From Pseudo-nitzschia pungens (lineage: Eukaryota; Bacillariophyta; Bacillariophyceae; Bacillariales; Bacillariaceae), in contig CM074763.1 of NCBI GenBank assembly GCA_037355855.1, forward strand, positions 3,038,001 through 3,102,000: a stretch of 64,000 bases of DNA. The letters run 5' to 3'. The position numbers and the translations under genes are program-made. This document shows, in pieces, positions 1 to 10,642 of this stretch; within the stretch, counting starts at the first letter, position 1; every line of letters begins with the position of its first letter. The notes under the pieces are model-generated. The model was not told the origin of the DNA, searched no databases, and saw only the letters and a program-made list of their open reading frames with translations.

Positions 1-476
1 CTCCGCAGTCGCAGCTCCTGGAAAGGGTCGGGTCCCTCACGGTGGCCGCCGGCACCGCGGCCGCGGCTCCGGCTCCCCCCGCTGCCGCGGCTCCGGCTCC
101 CCCCGCCGCCGCCAAGGTGGCGGCACCCATCGCCATCGCCGACATTTCCTTCAACGGACAGGTTCCCCGGACCGAGGCCGACGAATTCGTTGTGATCAAG
201 AATTCCTCCAAGGACACCGTTGACGTTTCCGGCTACTCGGTGTACCCCGCCACGTCCGGCACGCAGGGATCGACGTTTTTCTTCCCCAAGGGCAGCGTCC
301 TCAAGCCCAACCAGTCGGTCCGAATCTACACCAACGAGATCCACAAGGAGTCCGGCGGATACTCCTGGGGCAGCGGGAAAGCCCTCTGGAACAACAGCGG
401 AGGACTGGGAGTGTTGAAGGACAGCAGCGGCAAGAAGATCGGTGAATTCAAATACGCCCCCACAAAGTCGGCGTAG
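1..476 (+). CDS. Lamin-tail-domain protein, 3' part only (cut by window start)
   Basis: The reading frame is open from the first bases of the window to the TAG at 474-476, so the true start lies upstream. An Ala/Pro-rich linker (about 51-120) is followed by one compact beta-rich domain of about 110 residues. That domain has the lamin-tail-domain pattern: EFVVIKNSS near its start, then VDVSGYSV, FFFPKGSVLKPNQSVRIYT and ALWNNSGG, ending in LKDSSGKKIGEFKY. In animals the domain is found in nuclear lamins. In other organisms it is found in many secreted or nuclear proteins, so the family gives no specific role here. The domain is the last one, only a few residues before the stop. I see no coiled coil in this fragment, so there is no basis for calling it a lamin. 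The domain call is firm; function is unknown. Confidence 0.75.
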   Translation, partial: PQSQLLERVGSLTVAAGTAAAAPAPPAAAAPAPPAAAKVAAPIAIADISFNGQVPRTEADEFVVIKNSSKDTVDVSGYSVYPATSGTQGSTFFFPKGSVLKPNQSVRIYTNEIHKESGGYSWGSGKALWNNSGGLGVLKDSSGKKIGEFKYAPTKSA

Positions 477-1409
477 GAGGCTCGGCACATCACACCACAC
501 CACACCACACCACACCGCGCATTACACGCCACGCGTCCTACCGACCGGGCACCCGTGATCTCCGCAGCCACGGCGCTCTTGGGAGCTCCGCAAGCAACAA
601 AGCGACAACTATTCATCAGACGAAACGAAACCGCTGCTATCCAATACTATTATCAACTTATCAATATATTATTATTATAGAATAATACTCAATACGATGT
701 TATATCATTGCGATCACAACCATGACTGCATCGGAAATACATGATTCAGCGATTGCATCGTTGCTCCGTTCGGAGTTCTCCGGTGATTGCAGCCGTTGAT
801 TGGCGGCACCGTACCGGTACAACCGTGCTTCCGAAAAACAACAATGCCACGCCACGCCACGCCACTGCATTTCATCGTTCGCCACGGTTCCGAGAACAGA
901 GTTTCGATAGCGCGCAACGTTCCGGATCGACGCAATTCATTTCATCCGTGGCTTGCGAATCGGTACGGTGCGCGGGACCCGCGTTTCTTCGGAATCGAAA
1001 GCAGGGCGCCAAACCAACGGGTTCGTTTCGTTCGTTGTTCGGTCGAAATGCCGGTCGAATCAATCGTCAAGGTTCCCGGGACATCGAAGGAACTCTTTGC
1101 CCATCGAAGGAGTGGGGGCGCGGCGAGCATCCATCCATCCATCCATCCATCCATCCGTGCACGCGTGCGTGCATGCATGCATGCAGAGACCCGGAACACG
1201 AATGGATTGGACTCCGGTAACTTACTGTGCGTGCTGTAGCGTGCGGAACGACTACCGTGCAAAGCATCCTCGCTTCGAGGTATCGGTGGCTCCTTCGATG
1301 CGGTGCCAATGCCACCGGACAAGCCGACCAAAGTGGTCGGCCCAACCAAAGTCGTTGCGCATCGTTGCGATTTCGCTCGCTCGATCGGATCGATCGATCG
1401 ATCGATCCG
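477..1409. other. Intergenic, microsatellite-rich
   Basis: No gene supported. It holds CACAC repeats at about 491-514, CCACG repeats near 843-865, (CATC)n at 1128-1156 followed by GCAT repeats, and a CGAT run near 1385-1405. Open frames here on both strands are low-complexity and have no recognisable domain. Confidence 0.6.
1128..1156. repeat. (CATC)n microsatellite
   Basis: Seven consecutive CATC units seen directly, followed by a GTGCACGCGTGCGTGCATGCATGC-like alternating purine-pyrimidine stretch. Confidence 0.9.
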
Positions 1410-3203
1410 TCACCGGTACACCACAAACAGAATCGGCAGGGACCACAGCAGCGCCACAACCCCGGCGGCCACCCCGTTCCCGATGGTCCATCGCCCGCCC
1501 CACCGGTCGAGATCGCTTGCCATCCGGGGCGGCATCACCTCCTGCCAGGCCTCCGGATCGGGCAGGGAATGCTCCCGGGAATACTGCGAGTACGCGTAGA
1601 CCCGCGTGGATTCCGACCACCGCAGCGCGGACGACGACGCGGATGCCGACGACGACGACGACGACCAAATGCCCGCCAGGGCCCACCCGAAAAAGGCCGC
1701 CCCCGCGCAGCCCACCGAGGATCCCGTGGCCTGGCACTGGTGGAGGACGACCAGGACCGAGGAAGCGAGAAAGCAGGCGAACCTCCGGTGGGGGATCCGG
1801 ATCCCCACCGAGCAGAGGACCCCGGCCGTCGCCCACCCGGCGCATCCCGACAGCGCCGGGAGCTGCAGTTGCTGTTGCTGCTGCTGCCACCAGTCTTCGG
1901 TGCCGCGTCGCCCCAGCTCAAAGACCAGCATCCAGAGCTGCCCGGTGCCCGCGGACAGGGCGTAGACCACCGGCCACGAGAGCTGCCGGGGCGGTCGGGT
2001 TGCGAACCCCGCACCACCCTTCGCCCCCAGCAGCGTGTTCCAGACCCACGCCAGCAGCAGCCATTCGGCCACCGAGGTGGGAACGCACAGCGAGACCAGC
2101 GACCTCCAGCACGTGCGCAGCGCGTCCCGCGCAAGGCGACCGCTCGCGGTGCCACCGCTCGCCGTCGCCATCATCATCCTCCGCGGACAAAAGGCGCCGA
2201 ACCGCAGCAGGGACCGCTCCGACGGACCGATCCAGGGCAGGGTCCAGGCCCGGGACACCGACGTCCGGACCCCGTTCCGGACCTCCAGGTAGGACAAAAA
2301 GGCGTCGTGGATCCCGACGATCACCAGGACCAGCGCCGCGCTCGCCGGGACGGGGTGCACGCTCGACCAGGAGGTCGGGCACGGGGTCTTCAATCGGCGT
2401 CGCCGCCGGCGTCCGCGGTTCGGACCGGACGCGGGGGACCGAGGGTTGCGTAGCCGCCTGCGCCTGCGCTCGGGACCGTTGTCGTCGCCGGACGCCACAG
2501 AGACAGCCGGGGGCGGATTCTGCTGCCGCCGCGACGATGGTTGGCCTCCCCGGCAGGGGAGTGATTCGCGCTGAGAGTGTCCGTTGTTATTGTCGTTGTC
2601 GTTGTCACGTTCCGTGCGGAAATTGGCCTCCGAAAAAACATCGTCGTGCGGGTCCTGGAAAAAGGCAGACACCACCGACGAAGAAGCATCCCCCGACGAT
2701 TCGTTTCGTGGGTGGTCGCGATTGTTTTCGTTTCCGCCTTTTTCGCTGGGGTTGTTGGCTTTGGCTTTGATTTTGGGTTTGGCTTTGGTTTCCGTTTCCC
2801 CGTGGGGGATTGGCGACAGCCGGGCTCCCAGCCACGAGGTGTCCTGCGCGGCGTGCAACAACGGGTCCGCTTCGAACGATGCGTAGATCGGATCGTCGTC
2901 ATCGTCGTCGTCGTCATTGTCATTGTCGGATTTGCTCTTGTCTTTGTTTTTGTTGGTTCCAAACCAGGGGTTCTTTTGCTTCTTCTCTTTCTTCTCGTTC
3001 TTCTGTTGTGTAGCAGACTGGAAGGAGGAGGAGGCCGCCTCTCCACTCGACGTCGAGCGGGATGGCGTCGGAGTAAAGTCCCTCACCAGTGACCTTTGCC
3101 GTCCCCGGACGGGAGTGAAGAGGTCGATTCCGTTTCTTCCAGCGTATCCATTGTAGTCGTCATCGTCATCGTCGTCGCTGCTGCGGTTCACATCGATGTT
3201 CAT
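1410..3203 (-). CDS. Predicted multi-pass membrane protein with long acidic/basic disordered N-terminus
   Basis: An uninterrupted frame of about 600 codons. I prefer the start at 3203 (MNIDVNRSSDDDD); an in-frame ATG 11 codons upstream at 3236 is the alternative. The first half is low complexity: Asp runs, Lys/Asn-rich stretches and many Ser/Arg. From about residue 285 to the end there are six to seven hydrophobic segments, for example ALVLVIVGIHDAFLSYL, VAEWLLLAWVWNTLLG and the C-terminal VAAGVVALLWSLPILFVVY. A glutamine run of eight (WWQQQQQQLQLQ-like) lies between two of them. I do not recognise the family. A plus-strand open frame covers almost the same DNA, but the clustered hydrophobic segments favour the minus strand. 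The gene is very GC-rich in its 3' half. Confidence 0.6.
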   Translation of the reverse strand: MNIDVNRSSDDDDDDDYNGYAGRNGIDLFTPVRGRQRSLVRDFTPTPSRSTSSGEAASSSFQSATQQKNEKKEKKQKNPWFGTNKNKDKSKSDNDNDDDDDDDDPIYASFEADPLLHAAQDTSWLGARLSPIPHGETETKAKPKIKAKANNPSEKGGNENNRDHPRNESSGDASSSVVSAFFQDPHDDVFSEANFRTERDNDNDNNNGHSQRESLPCRGGQPSSRRQQNPPPAVSVASGDDNGPERRRRRLRNPRSPASGPNRGRRRRRRLKTPCPTSWSSVHPVPASAALVLVIVGIHDAFLSYLEVRNGVRTSVSRAWTLPWIGPSERSLLRFGAFCPRRMMMATASGGTASGRLARDALRTCWRSLVSLCVPTSVAEWLLLAWVWNTLLGAKGGAGFATRPPRQLSWPVVYALSAGTGQLWMLVFELGRRGTEDWWQQQQQQLQLPALSGCAGWATAGVLCSVGIRIPHRRFACFLASSVLVVLHQCQATGSSVGCAGAAFFGWALAGIWSSSSSSASASSSALRWSESTRVYAYSQYSREHSLPDPEAWQEVMPPRMASDLDRWGGRWTIGNGVAAGVVALLWSLPILFVVYR

Positions 3204-3236
3204 CGTTTTTTCTTTTTGGGTTCGGGAAGGGAGCAA

Positions 3237-4749
3237 CCGAATGAGGGTGTGGAATCAAATTGGGAGTGCGGCAGCTGTCCGAGTTGTACCCGCTCCCCGT
3301 TCCGGTTGCGTTTTGCGTTTTGCGTTTTGCGGATGCGGATGCGGATGCGGATGCGTTTCCACTACTACCACTACTTCGTTCGATCTTTGTGCTTCACTGT
3401 CACGAGTTTTCCGTTCGTGATGTCTTTCGAAGCAGAAACGAATCCAATGGAATGCTGCCGGGTACGAATATTCGTCCGGACCGAAACGAAAACAATCGCG
3501 TTGCCGTCATTGTTGGGTCGAATCGTCGAGTCGCCGAGTCGAGAAATGTACGATACAGTTCGTTCACTGGTACCGTACCGTACCTGATACCAGTACCGGT
3601 ACCTTTACGAGTAATCTTACGTGTACCGTACCTGTAAAGTTTACCTGATGGGATGAATTTTGTTTGTTTTTCGATGGAACTGTGTTCGAGTGTTCCTTAC
3701 ATACCGGCGGTACCAGTACCCAGTACCATACTCCTACTACTACCGTAGGTAACAGTAACCTTACGAATGAAGAATCCATCTCAATCGTCGTCTTGATTGA
3801 TTGAAAAAATCGCAGCTTTCAAAAGTCGGAGGTGCTTTGGGCTCGGGGCGCGGATCTCGGCCGGAGTTCGACTTTCTTGTACCGTACCAGTTACCAGGTA
3901 AGTTACGTCCGGTGTACTAGCACTACAGGTAATCGTTTGGTAATTACAAGTAATCTTACTATGTAGACGTATCTTTTGGGACGGTGGTAAGTAACCTTAG
4001 TTTGGATAACCTTACTGTAGTACGAAGTAAGGTTACTCGTAATAGACCTTACTGTACTACGTACCTGTACTACGTCTACTACGTATGGTACAAAACTTTA
4101 CGTTGAACGTGAAAGTTGCGGGAAAGATTGTCGGGGGGATTAAAAAAAGCGGAGAGCTACAACCTGCTAACTGCGGGGCCGCAAGCTGCAAACCTAACAT
4201 GACTTTAGAAAAATAAAATCAAGAGTTCGAAAAATACGAAGTGACTTCTAGATTTGTTAAAATGGGAGTAGCATTTTTCTCATAGTAATGCAGGGCGTTC
4301 AGACGAGAAACAAACGATGCCTTGACATTGGCGGAATACTACTACTACTACTAGTACTATGTTGTAAATTACTTTTAGTAGTAGTACATCGACCAAGGTA
4401 CTAGTACAATTGGTACTACCAGTTCCTTTTTTGAGAACGACGAACAACACCGATGCCAGGCAATAAATGTTATAACAAAGTTGTTATTACTAGTATGATG
4501 TGTACAAAACAAAACCTGTACTAGACTGTAAACGGTTAGAGGGCATCCGTGTGCCCAACATGATGTTCCCGTGAGCGGCAATGAGACTCGTCGTCGGCGC
4601 GATCACAATTCCCTACTAGCTATGGTGCGTGTACGGTAATTAGCTTGCAGACGACTCACTCACTCACTCGCAACGTTTCGAGTCGGATGAGTTGTGCCGT
4701 GCGTTTGGTTCGGCCGGACTCGGTCGGTCGGTCGGACTCGGTCGGCCGG
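3237..4749. other. Intergenic, rich in TACCGGTA/CCGTAC/GTAAG words
   Basis: No gene supported. Dense dispersed words of the type GGTACCGTACC, AGTAACCTTA and TACTACTACTAG fill 3560-4100 and 4340-4420. A GCGGAT repeat lies at about 3331-3355 and a GGTCGGTCGG run at about 4717-4745. This is probably the upstream region of the membrane-protein gene and the downstream region of MscS A. Confidence 0.6.
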
Positions 4750-7700
4750 TCATTCCCTAGACCGGTCTTGCAACTCCCCCAGAAACAAAAGAAAATCGAC
4801 CTTGCTGCCCTGCACGGCCGAATAATTCTGCCAGGATTCCCTGTGGCAGAGGGCAATGTCGAATGCCACGCATCGTGGCTCGGCACCGCCGCCGTAGTCG
4901 CGGTTCACCACCTCGGTGATTCCGAGGGACTGCACCCCGTGCCATTCGTGCGAACGGGCCTCGACCCATTCCGAGATCTGCCTCCGAACCAGGTCGATGC
5001 GGTCTCTCCGTGACAGAGTGGCACCCGCGAGCTTCCACGAAATGCTCACGATTGCCCTCTGGGATGGCTTCCAGCAGACGATGCGGTGATTCTCCAGCAG
5101 CGGAGATCCATTGGAGAGCCTTCGGTATTCTCCGGTGATCCCGTGCCGGAGGGTGGTGGTGTGCAAATCGAAGCTTTCCACGATCCAGCCACCGGACGGA
5201 GGACCATCACCGTGATCGTGGATGGTTCCCCTGTCCGTGGGCTCGAGGAAGTGCACCCGATCGCCAATGTCGTAGGGCGGACGCATCACGACACGGAACA
5301 GTCCCTGAGGTTGGAACAGAACACGAATGTCGGAGTGGTTTGTGAGAAACGAAACGAAACGAAACGAAACGAAACGAAACGAAACGAAACGCACGACATG
5401 CCAATACTCGATCGACAATCGACACCGACGCGACGCACCTTGAGATGCTCCGCACTCGTCACATAAAGGACGAGCCCAACGTTGGTGAATACTCCCAAAA
5501 CAATCCAGACAGGAGTGTTGGCATCAACGCCAGAGAGGCAACGAGCAAGACACATTGTGCAAAACATAACGGTCAGCAATGCCCTCGACTAAATAGCGAC
5601 CGGTCAAACAGCAGAGAGAAAACAAATCCCATCGTTGAGTAATGTCCTTCATGTTGGAGTGAATTTGACAATGCTGGCGCGTACTTTGTACTTACAGGAC
5701 CGTTTGATGCGAGAAGAATTTTCAATGTTGGCAATCAGCAAAAGTGCTGCTTTGTATATTCTGAAGTCATGGGGACAAACGCACCATGTTAGTCATATCA
5801 AAAGGCGACGTAGTTCCAACGTCAGAGTACCTGCAATTTTCCTTACCTGTCGGAGGCAATTACAAAGTCTAGTTTCGAAATTTGACGCTGCCGGGTGGAA
5901 CCAAATATTTCCTTCAACATCTGACGTTTCGATTCATCGATAGAGCCGTCGGAAGACATGAACACTCGACTGAAATGGTCACTTATCTCTTGTTCGCCAT
6001 GACGCGTTACCAATCGTTCAAAAAAAGTTCGAGAAGCTTCGATGAAGCCAATTCTGTCTAGCCCTTCCATTTTCGATAGAACAGAGGAAGGTTCCCGGTC
6101 TAGTACAGCAAGGATGTACTCAATAGCCTTTTGGAATCGGTTAATTGGTTCCGTAGCCAAGTCCTTTAGTAGTATGTTTGCAGGAAACAAAATGTCACGA
6201 TCAGTCTCAGAATCTGTAGGAATACTTCTCAAATCAACTCTGTGTATTCTTCTCTATTTCTACACGTACCGGTGAAAGTGCAATTTTATTCATTAGAATC
6301 AATTTCTTTCGCAATAGCAATAGTTCCTTCTTGTGATATTCTACATCGTTTCGGTAATATTCTACGAAAAAGAGAATCAGTTCCGGATTGTAAGTGGTTG
6401 CACGATGGTAAAAATGATTGCTGCCATTCCTTCGTTCTTTACGTACCATGGGCTCGCACTCGAAAGAACTTTCCTGCAAGTTCACTGTTTGCTATTAGAA
6501 CAATACCTAGAATCCAACTCGAAGTCCCCATAACATACCAAACTGGACTGAGTCCTCGACTCCCTATTGACAAAACCCCCAAAACACATAGGAAAAATGG
6601 CCACCATTGTGACAAAAAATCATCGTTGGCGCTGCTCTTGCTGCTGTTTTCGTCGATATCAATAAAGTCTATACTCTTGATAAGCTCCGTCTCCACAAAG
6701 CTTTCCTTCGTTTCATCCAGAACTGCCTTCAGCTCACACCGAGGGTGTCCTGAGTTTTTTGAATTGCTCCCAAGCGTAGATCCAAGGTTGTGTTTTGGGG
6801 AAGTTGCCTTTATTTTTTGTAAGCTAACAGTAGTTGAGGAACACATCGAAGAGGAATTCTCCGTCACTCTTCTCTCCAATGGCGGCGCTTGGTGTTGTAT
6901 GTCGTGAGAGCTTCTTGTATCGTCGTCCTTTTTCTCATCCTGCAAGTGGGTAGTACATATCGGCTTTGATTGGATGGATTTGGAGGTGGACGACTGTTGA
7001 AATTTTTGAATCAAGGGATGCAGGGTCTTCTCGTCACTTTTTGGTAACGACTGCAACGGCACGGATTCCACCAATGATTTCGTCCTAGTATGGGATGATT
7101 TCTGAAGCTTTTTAATCAGCGGATGTAGATTTTCTCGTGATGGCAAAGACGATGGTGCATGCAATGGCCCATTTCTAGAATTCTGCGACGACAATAATGG
7201 AGTGGTTATGTTTGGCTGGGGAAGCGCCGGTGGTGCCTTCCGTAGATTGGATGCTGATATCGACATAGGAGGTCTTGATGAGGCTTGCATTTCTTGATCC
7301 GACAGTAGAATTGGTTGCAGAATGCTTCCCGCTGCGGGTGGACCCCCCAGCGATTTTGATCCCATTGAGGTTCCTCCTCTTCCAACATTTCGTGTGTAGT
7401 CCCAAGAAAGTGTCCGACGTCGTGGAAGGCTATACTCTCCTCCCGATGCATCCGTGAGAGACGACAGAAAGGTATAATTAGTAGCATCCGTAGGAGTTCG
7501 AGCGTGTCCAACCCCTGCGGTCCCGGCTCCGAACGATGAATCGGGCCCCGTCCCCGCAGGTAGCCGAGAAAATAAATGGGAAACAGTGCCGTTGGTGTTG
7601 CCTCCTGAAATCAATGATGCAGGATGCGGTGCTCTTGGTGGTCTCGAACGTGGTGGCGGCTGCTGCACCATTGGTGATGGCAAAAATCGCGGTGATTCCT

Positions 7701-8265
7701 GGTTTGGATGATACTGTTGCTGCATGGATTGGATCGGACGAGGCTGAATCATGAAATTTGCTGTAATTGATGCAGAATTGGTTGATCCAGCCGAATAAGT
7801 AGTCAAACGGGGAGGTGATAGAGATGATATACCCGGGACCTGAACACTCCCGGGTGGAGTCGTGTTGGAAGTTGCGTCTTCTATGGAGGTCCTTGTAGAT
7901 GGAGATAACAGAATGTCCATCACTTCCTGATCTTCCGTTACTGCACTAACACCATTGGTGCTATAGTCGTCATCGATATCGCCGTCTGTATCGTCTTCGT
8001 GACCCTCTAATCCCACCAAGCCAAGCAAACTATGGCTGCTTTGTACACGAAGGGGAAGCTTTCTATTCTCTGGGGAGTTCTCTCCATCGTTGGAGAGGTA
8101 ACTAGTCTTTGTAGGGGTTACCATTTCCTTTTGCTCCTCTTGGTTTTGCGGCTGACTATCATCCCCTAAATTAAATGAAGGAGTTCGTGTTGTTGGATGT
8201 CTGTCTTCCGTATTGGCTGTTTCCAGTCTATCTTCATCGTTGTTCGTTGAATCTGCCATCGTCAT
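4750..8265 (-). CDS. MscS-like mechanosensitive channel A (6 exons)
   Basis: MscS-family proteins form membrane channels that open under tension. Proposed exons on the minus strand: 8265-6447, 6361-6270, 6205-5847, 5760-about 5696, 5588-5439 and 5304-4750. Exon 1 codes for a long Ser/Pro/Asn-rich disordered cytosolic part, then two hydrophobic segments (WWPFFLCVLGVLSI and SSWILGIVLIA). Exon 3 has an EF-hand-like stretch (GSIDESKRQMLKEIF). Exon 4 matches the equivalent exon of channel B (IYKAALLLIANIENSS). Exon 5 codes for the pore-side helix (WIVLGVFTNVGLVLYVTSAEHL). Exon 6 codes for the MscS beta domain (RPPYDIGDRVHF, GGWIVESFDLHTTTLR, and LSNGSPLLENHRI, which matches the TNGSLANSRI segment of channel B). 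The exon 4/5 join is unresolved: the strong donor at 5695 gives a phase that does not fit the acceptor before 5588. Compared with channel B the C-terminus is short and one middle exon is not evident. Family assignment is firm; exon borders are my reading. Confidence 0.75.
5346..5390. repeat. (GAAAC)9 pentanucleotide microsatellite in an MscS A intron
   Basis: Nine perfect GAAAC units, placed inside the last intron (about 5305-5438) between the pore-helix exon and the MscS-domain exon. Confidence 0.9.
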
Positions 8266-9224
8266 CGTCTCATTCGTCGAGGGATGCTCGTACGAATCTT
8301 CAGCCTGGTAATCTTGAAGGCAAACAGAAGGGTAGGGGTTACCGATGCGCTTCTAAGAAAGATGCGTGACAGAGCTAAGCGAGCAATAAGGTTATATGTC
8401 GCAGTAAATAATCGCCAGCCGTACAGTACGGTACGGTAGACAAAGGATGAACATGTAAGTTGATGGATGCAAGAATTCACATGATTTTATGTGTCAATAT
8501 CACCCGCTGGTTTTCAACTGTCGCTGATGATTAGGCGTTCAAAGCTTCTAAGCGCGGGATAGAATTTGCATAAAACATCATATGTAATTACCAGGTAACT
8601 TGTACGGGCAGATCCAACTAGCAACTGGTGACCAGTTGAATTTTGGAGTACTCGTACGTGTTTGGATCGCGTGACCGATTTCTATTATTTGCGGGTTTAT
8701 TAGGCATACCGGTACGGTAAGATTATGTGTGTTCCGCAAACAAAAAAAGAACACAACAGACACATCATCATCATTTTTTTATTACTTCTTGTATTTTATG
8801 TTTTAAAATGCGCAAAGAGTCTTACGGTAACCGTAACTGTACCCGCATTTGAGTATCACGTATTTCAGTATCATTCCAATGGGATGAAGAAGAATTAGAA
8901 GTCCACGTACAAGTAAGATTACGTACTATTCGAAAGTATTGAGAATACACGATGCTGAAACCAATCTACCGTTAGTTAGATACTGTACCGTACGATAGCC
9001 GTAGTATTGAGTACCGGTATGTCCGAAACTCGTGTGTCGTGTCGAAGTTTACCGGTACATAGGTCGCAATCATCTTCAAATTGCGGGATACTTCGTATTT
9101 TGCATTTTGAGGCTGGACGTACGGTATTCTTTGTTATCATTATGTTTTTCATCAACACTTGCTCCAAAGGAAGAAATCTGGTACTCTGGGTTCGGAGTGA
9201 TGGGATCGAGCTTGACCACGAGAT
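8266..9224. other. Intergenic between divergent MscS A and MSS51-like genes
   Basis: No gene supported. It must contain both promoters, as the two genes diverge. TACCGGTACGGTAAG-like words occur near 8418-8435, 8700-8722, 8820-8845 and 8985-9060. No clear TATA box. Confidence 0.5.
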
Positions 9225-10340
9225 ATGGCTTGGTCTATCGTCAAACAACTGGCGAGAGTGAAACGATGCCCGAATTCTCGAACTATTTTTTCTCGAACGC
9301 AACATGGTCGATTCCATCAGCACCAGCGCCATGATGCAGCAATGTTTTCGCAAACTTCGTACGAAGATCCTGCCCTTGTATGGGCTCAGTCCAACCCTGG
9401 CTTGGCCCAGACATGTTTGAATCCTCCTCCGACCGATGGTGCACAGTATCCCCCGTGGACGGAAAGCAATGCAGAATCTCTCGAAGCCCACCTAAAATGG
9501 AGAGGATGGGAGTTTCCCAACAAACTGTTTGGCGAAATTGAAGGTGGAGATTGCGGGAAGGATCGTGAGCATGCCAATGCCCTCGTCAGCCACCTTTTAT
9601 CGGCCCCGCTGACAATGGCAAGCCAATTCGATCACCTGGCGAACTTTAGAGGAAAACAACCCGCGAAGGAAACAGACACAAACACAAACAAAAGCGTGAG
9701 CTTGAGTTGGTGTTGTGTTGGAGCTCGAGCGGAGGCCAGCATTCCCGCTGTCTACTGGAAAGAATTTTTGGCGGTTAGCGCTGCCTCGATGTCTTTTCGG
9801 AACGGTGTGAAAGACTATGGTAGTCCATTGGCAAAGACTGGAATCCTTGGGATCTCCTTGGATTTTGTGGGTCCCGACATTCCGCCGAAAGGATTAGTTC
9901 AATCGATTCGTATACCCGACGAAGCCACCGGTGCCTCGGCGCCGATTGCATCCCTATCTCTTAGCAATCATCACAGAGGATATTTTCACGAAATTCCTGG
10001 GACACAAACTCACAATCCACCGAGCAAACACTGGGACTCCTACATATTTTTCAACCCAGGGTTTGGGCATCCAAATCTTCGGGAATCGTGGGAGCCCACG
10101 CTGAACATACTATTCGACCGGGAGCGAAGTAGCGAGCGTGAAATGGGCCCCGTGTTGCTTCTGACTGCTCATTCGGAAAAAGATGCGTTGAGAGACACTG
10201 CGATCCTTCGTGACGTCCACGGAGTAACGGATTTCGAGTACCGCGAGAATCCCTTTTCCAGCCGGGTGGCGTACGAAGATCCTTTTGAGAAACAGCATTT
10301 TGTTCGGCCCAATCACTACGTTGCAGTGATCAGTCTATGA
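9225..10340 (+). CDS. MSS51 C-terminal-domain-like protein, predicted mitochondrial
   Basis: Single exon of 371 codons. The first 35 residues (starting MAWSIVKQLARVKRC) are rich in Arg, Ser and Gln and lack acidic residues, like a mitochondrial presequence. From about residue 150 the protein follows the pattern I associate with the C-terminal domain of Mss51 and relatives: LGISLDFVGPDIPPKG, GYFHEIPG, YIFFNPGFGHPNLRESWEPTL, VLLLTAHSEKDALRD, YRENPFSSRVAYEDPF, and a final VRPNHYVAVISL. In fungi Mss51 acts in synthesis of cytochrome oxidase subunit 1, while many MYND-type relatives elsewhere are uncharacterised. No Cys-rich MYND zinc finger is seen at the N-terminus. The start is chosen because the leader fits a presequence and an in-frame ATG further in would remove it. 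Assignment is by pattern recall only. Confidence 0.65.
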   Translation: MAWSIVKQLARVKRCPNSRTIFSRTQHGRFHQHQRHDAAMFSQTSYEDPALVWAQSNPGLAQTCLNPPPTDGAQYPPWTESNAESLEAHLKWRGWEFPNKLFGEIEGGDCGKDREHANALVSHLLSAPLTMASQFDHLANFRGKQPAKETDTNTNKSVSLSWCCVGARAEASIPAVYWKEFLAVSAASMSFRNGVKDYGSPLAKTGILGISLDFVGPDIPPKGLVQSIRIPDEATGASAPIASLSLSNHHRGYFHEIPGTQTHNPPSKHWDSYIFFNPGFGHPNLRESWEPTLNILFDRERSSEREMGPVLLLTAHSEKDALRDTAILRDVHGVTDFEYRENPFSSRVAYEDPFEKQHFVRPNHYVAVISL

Positions 10341-10642
10341 AAGCTAATTCGACAGAAGACCCTCCAATGAAACAAAAGCACAGTCTGCAGGAATGATTGA
10401 ACGAAGGGTGCGATGTTTCGAGTGGTAAAGCATTTTTCGCCTCTGAACTGTTTGGAATGACGTCCGACCCTTGAACAGATTGGATAAAGATATGTTTGTG
10501 TTTGCCATGTAACTTCAGTGGAGAAAACGTACAAGCAAGTTGATGAACAAGGGTTGTGGTACAGCAAATGCAGTGTTACCCGAACATAAAATTTGTAACG
10601 TCATTTTCTATTCTTTTCTTTAGAATGTTCCACATCGAACAG
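10341..10642. other. Convergent 3' region
   Basis: Between the stop of the MSS51-like gene and the stop of MscS B. No gene seen; it should hold both polyadenylation regions. Confidence 0.5.

Noticed and set aside
1..476. Calling the gene a nuclear lamin
   Set aside because: Only the tail domain is visible and no coiled coil is present in the fragment.
953..2770. 605-codon plus-strand open frame
   Set aside because: Arg/Pro/Ser-rich GC-driven shadow of the minus-strand membrane-protein gene; no domain, and the hydrophobic segments are on the other strand.
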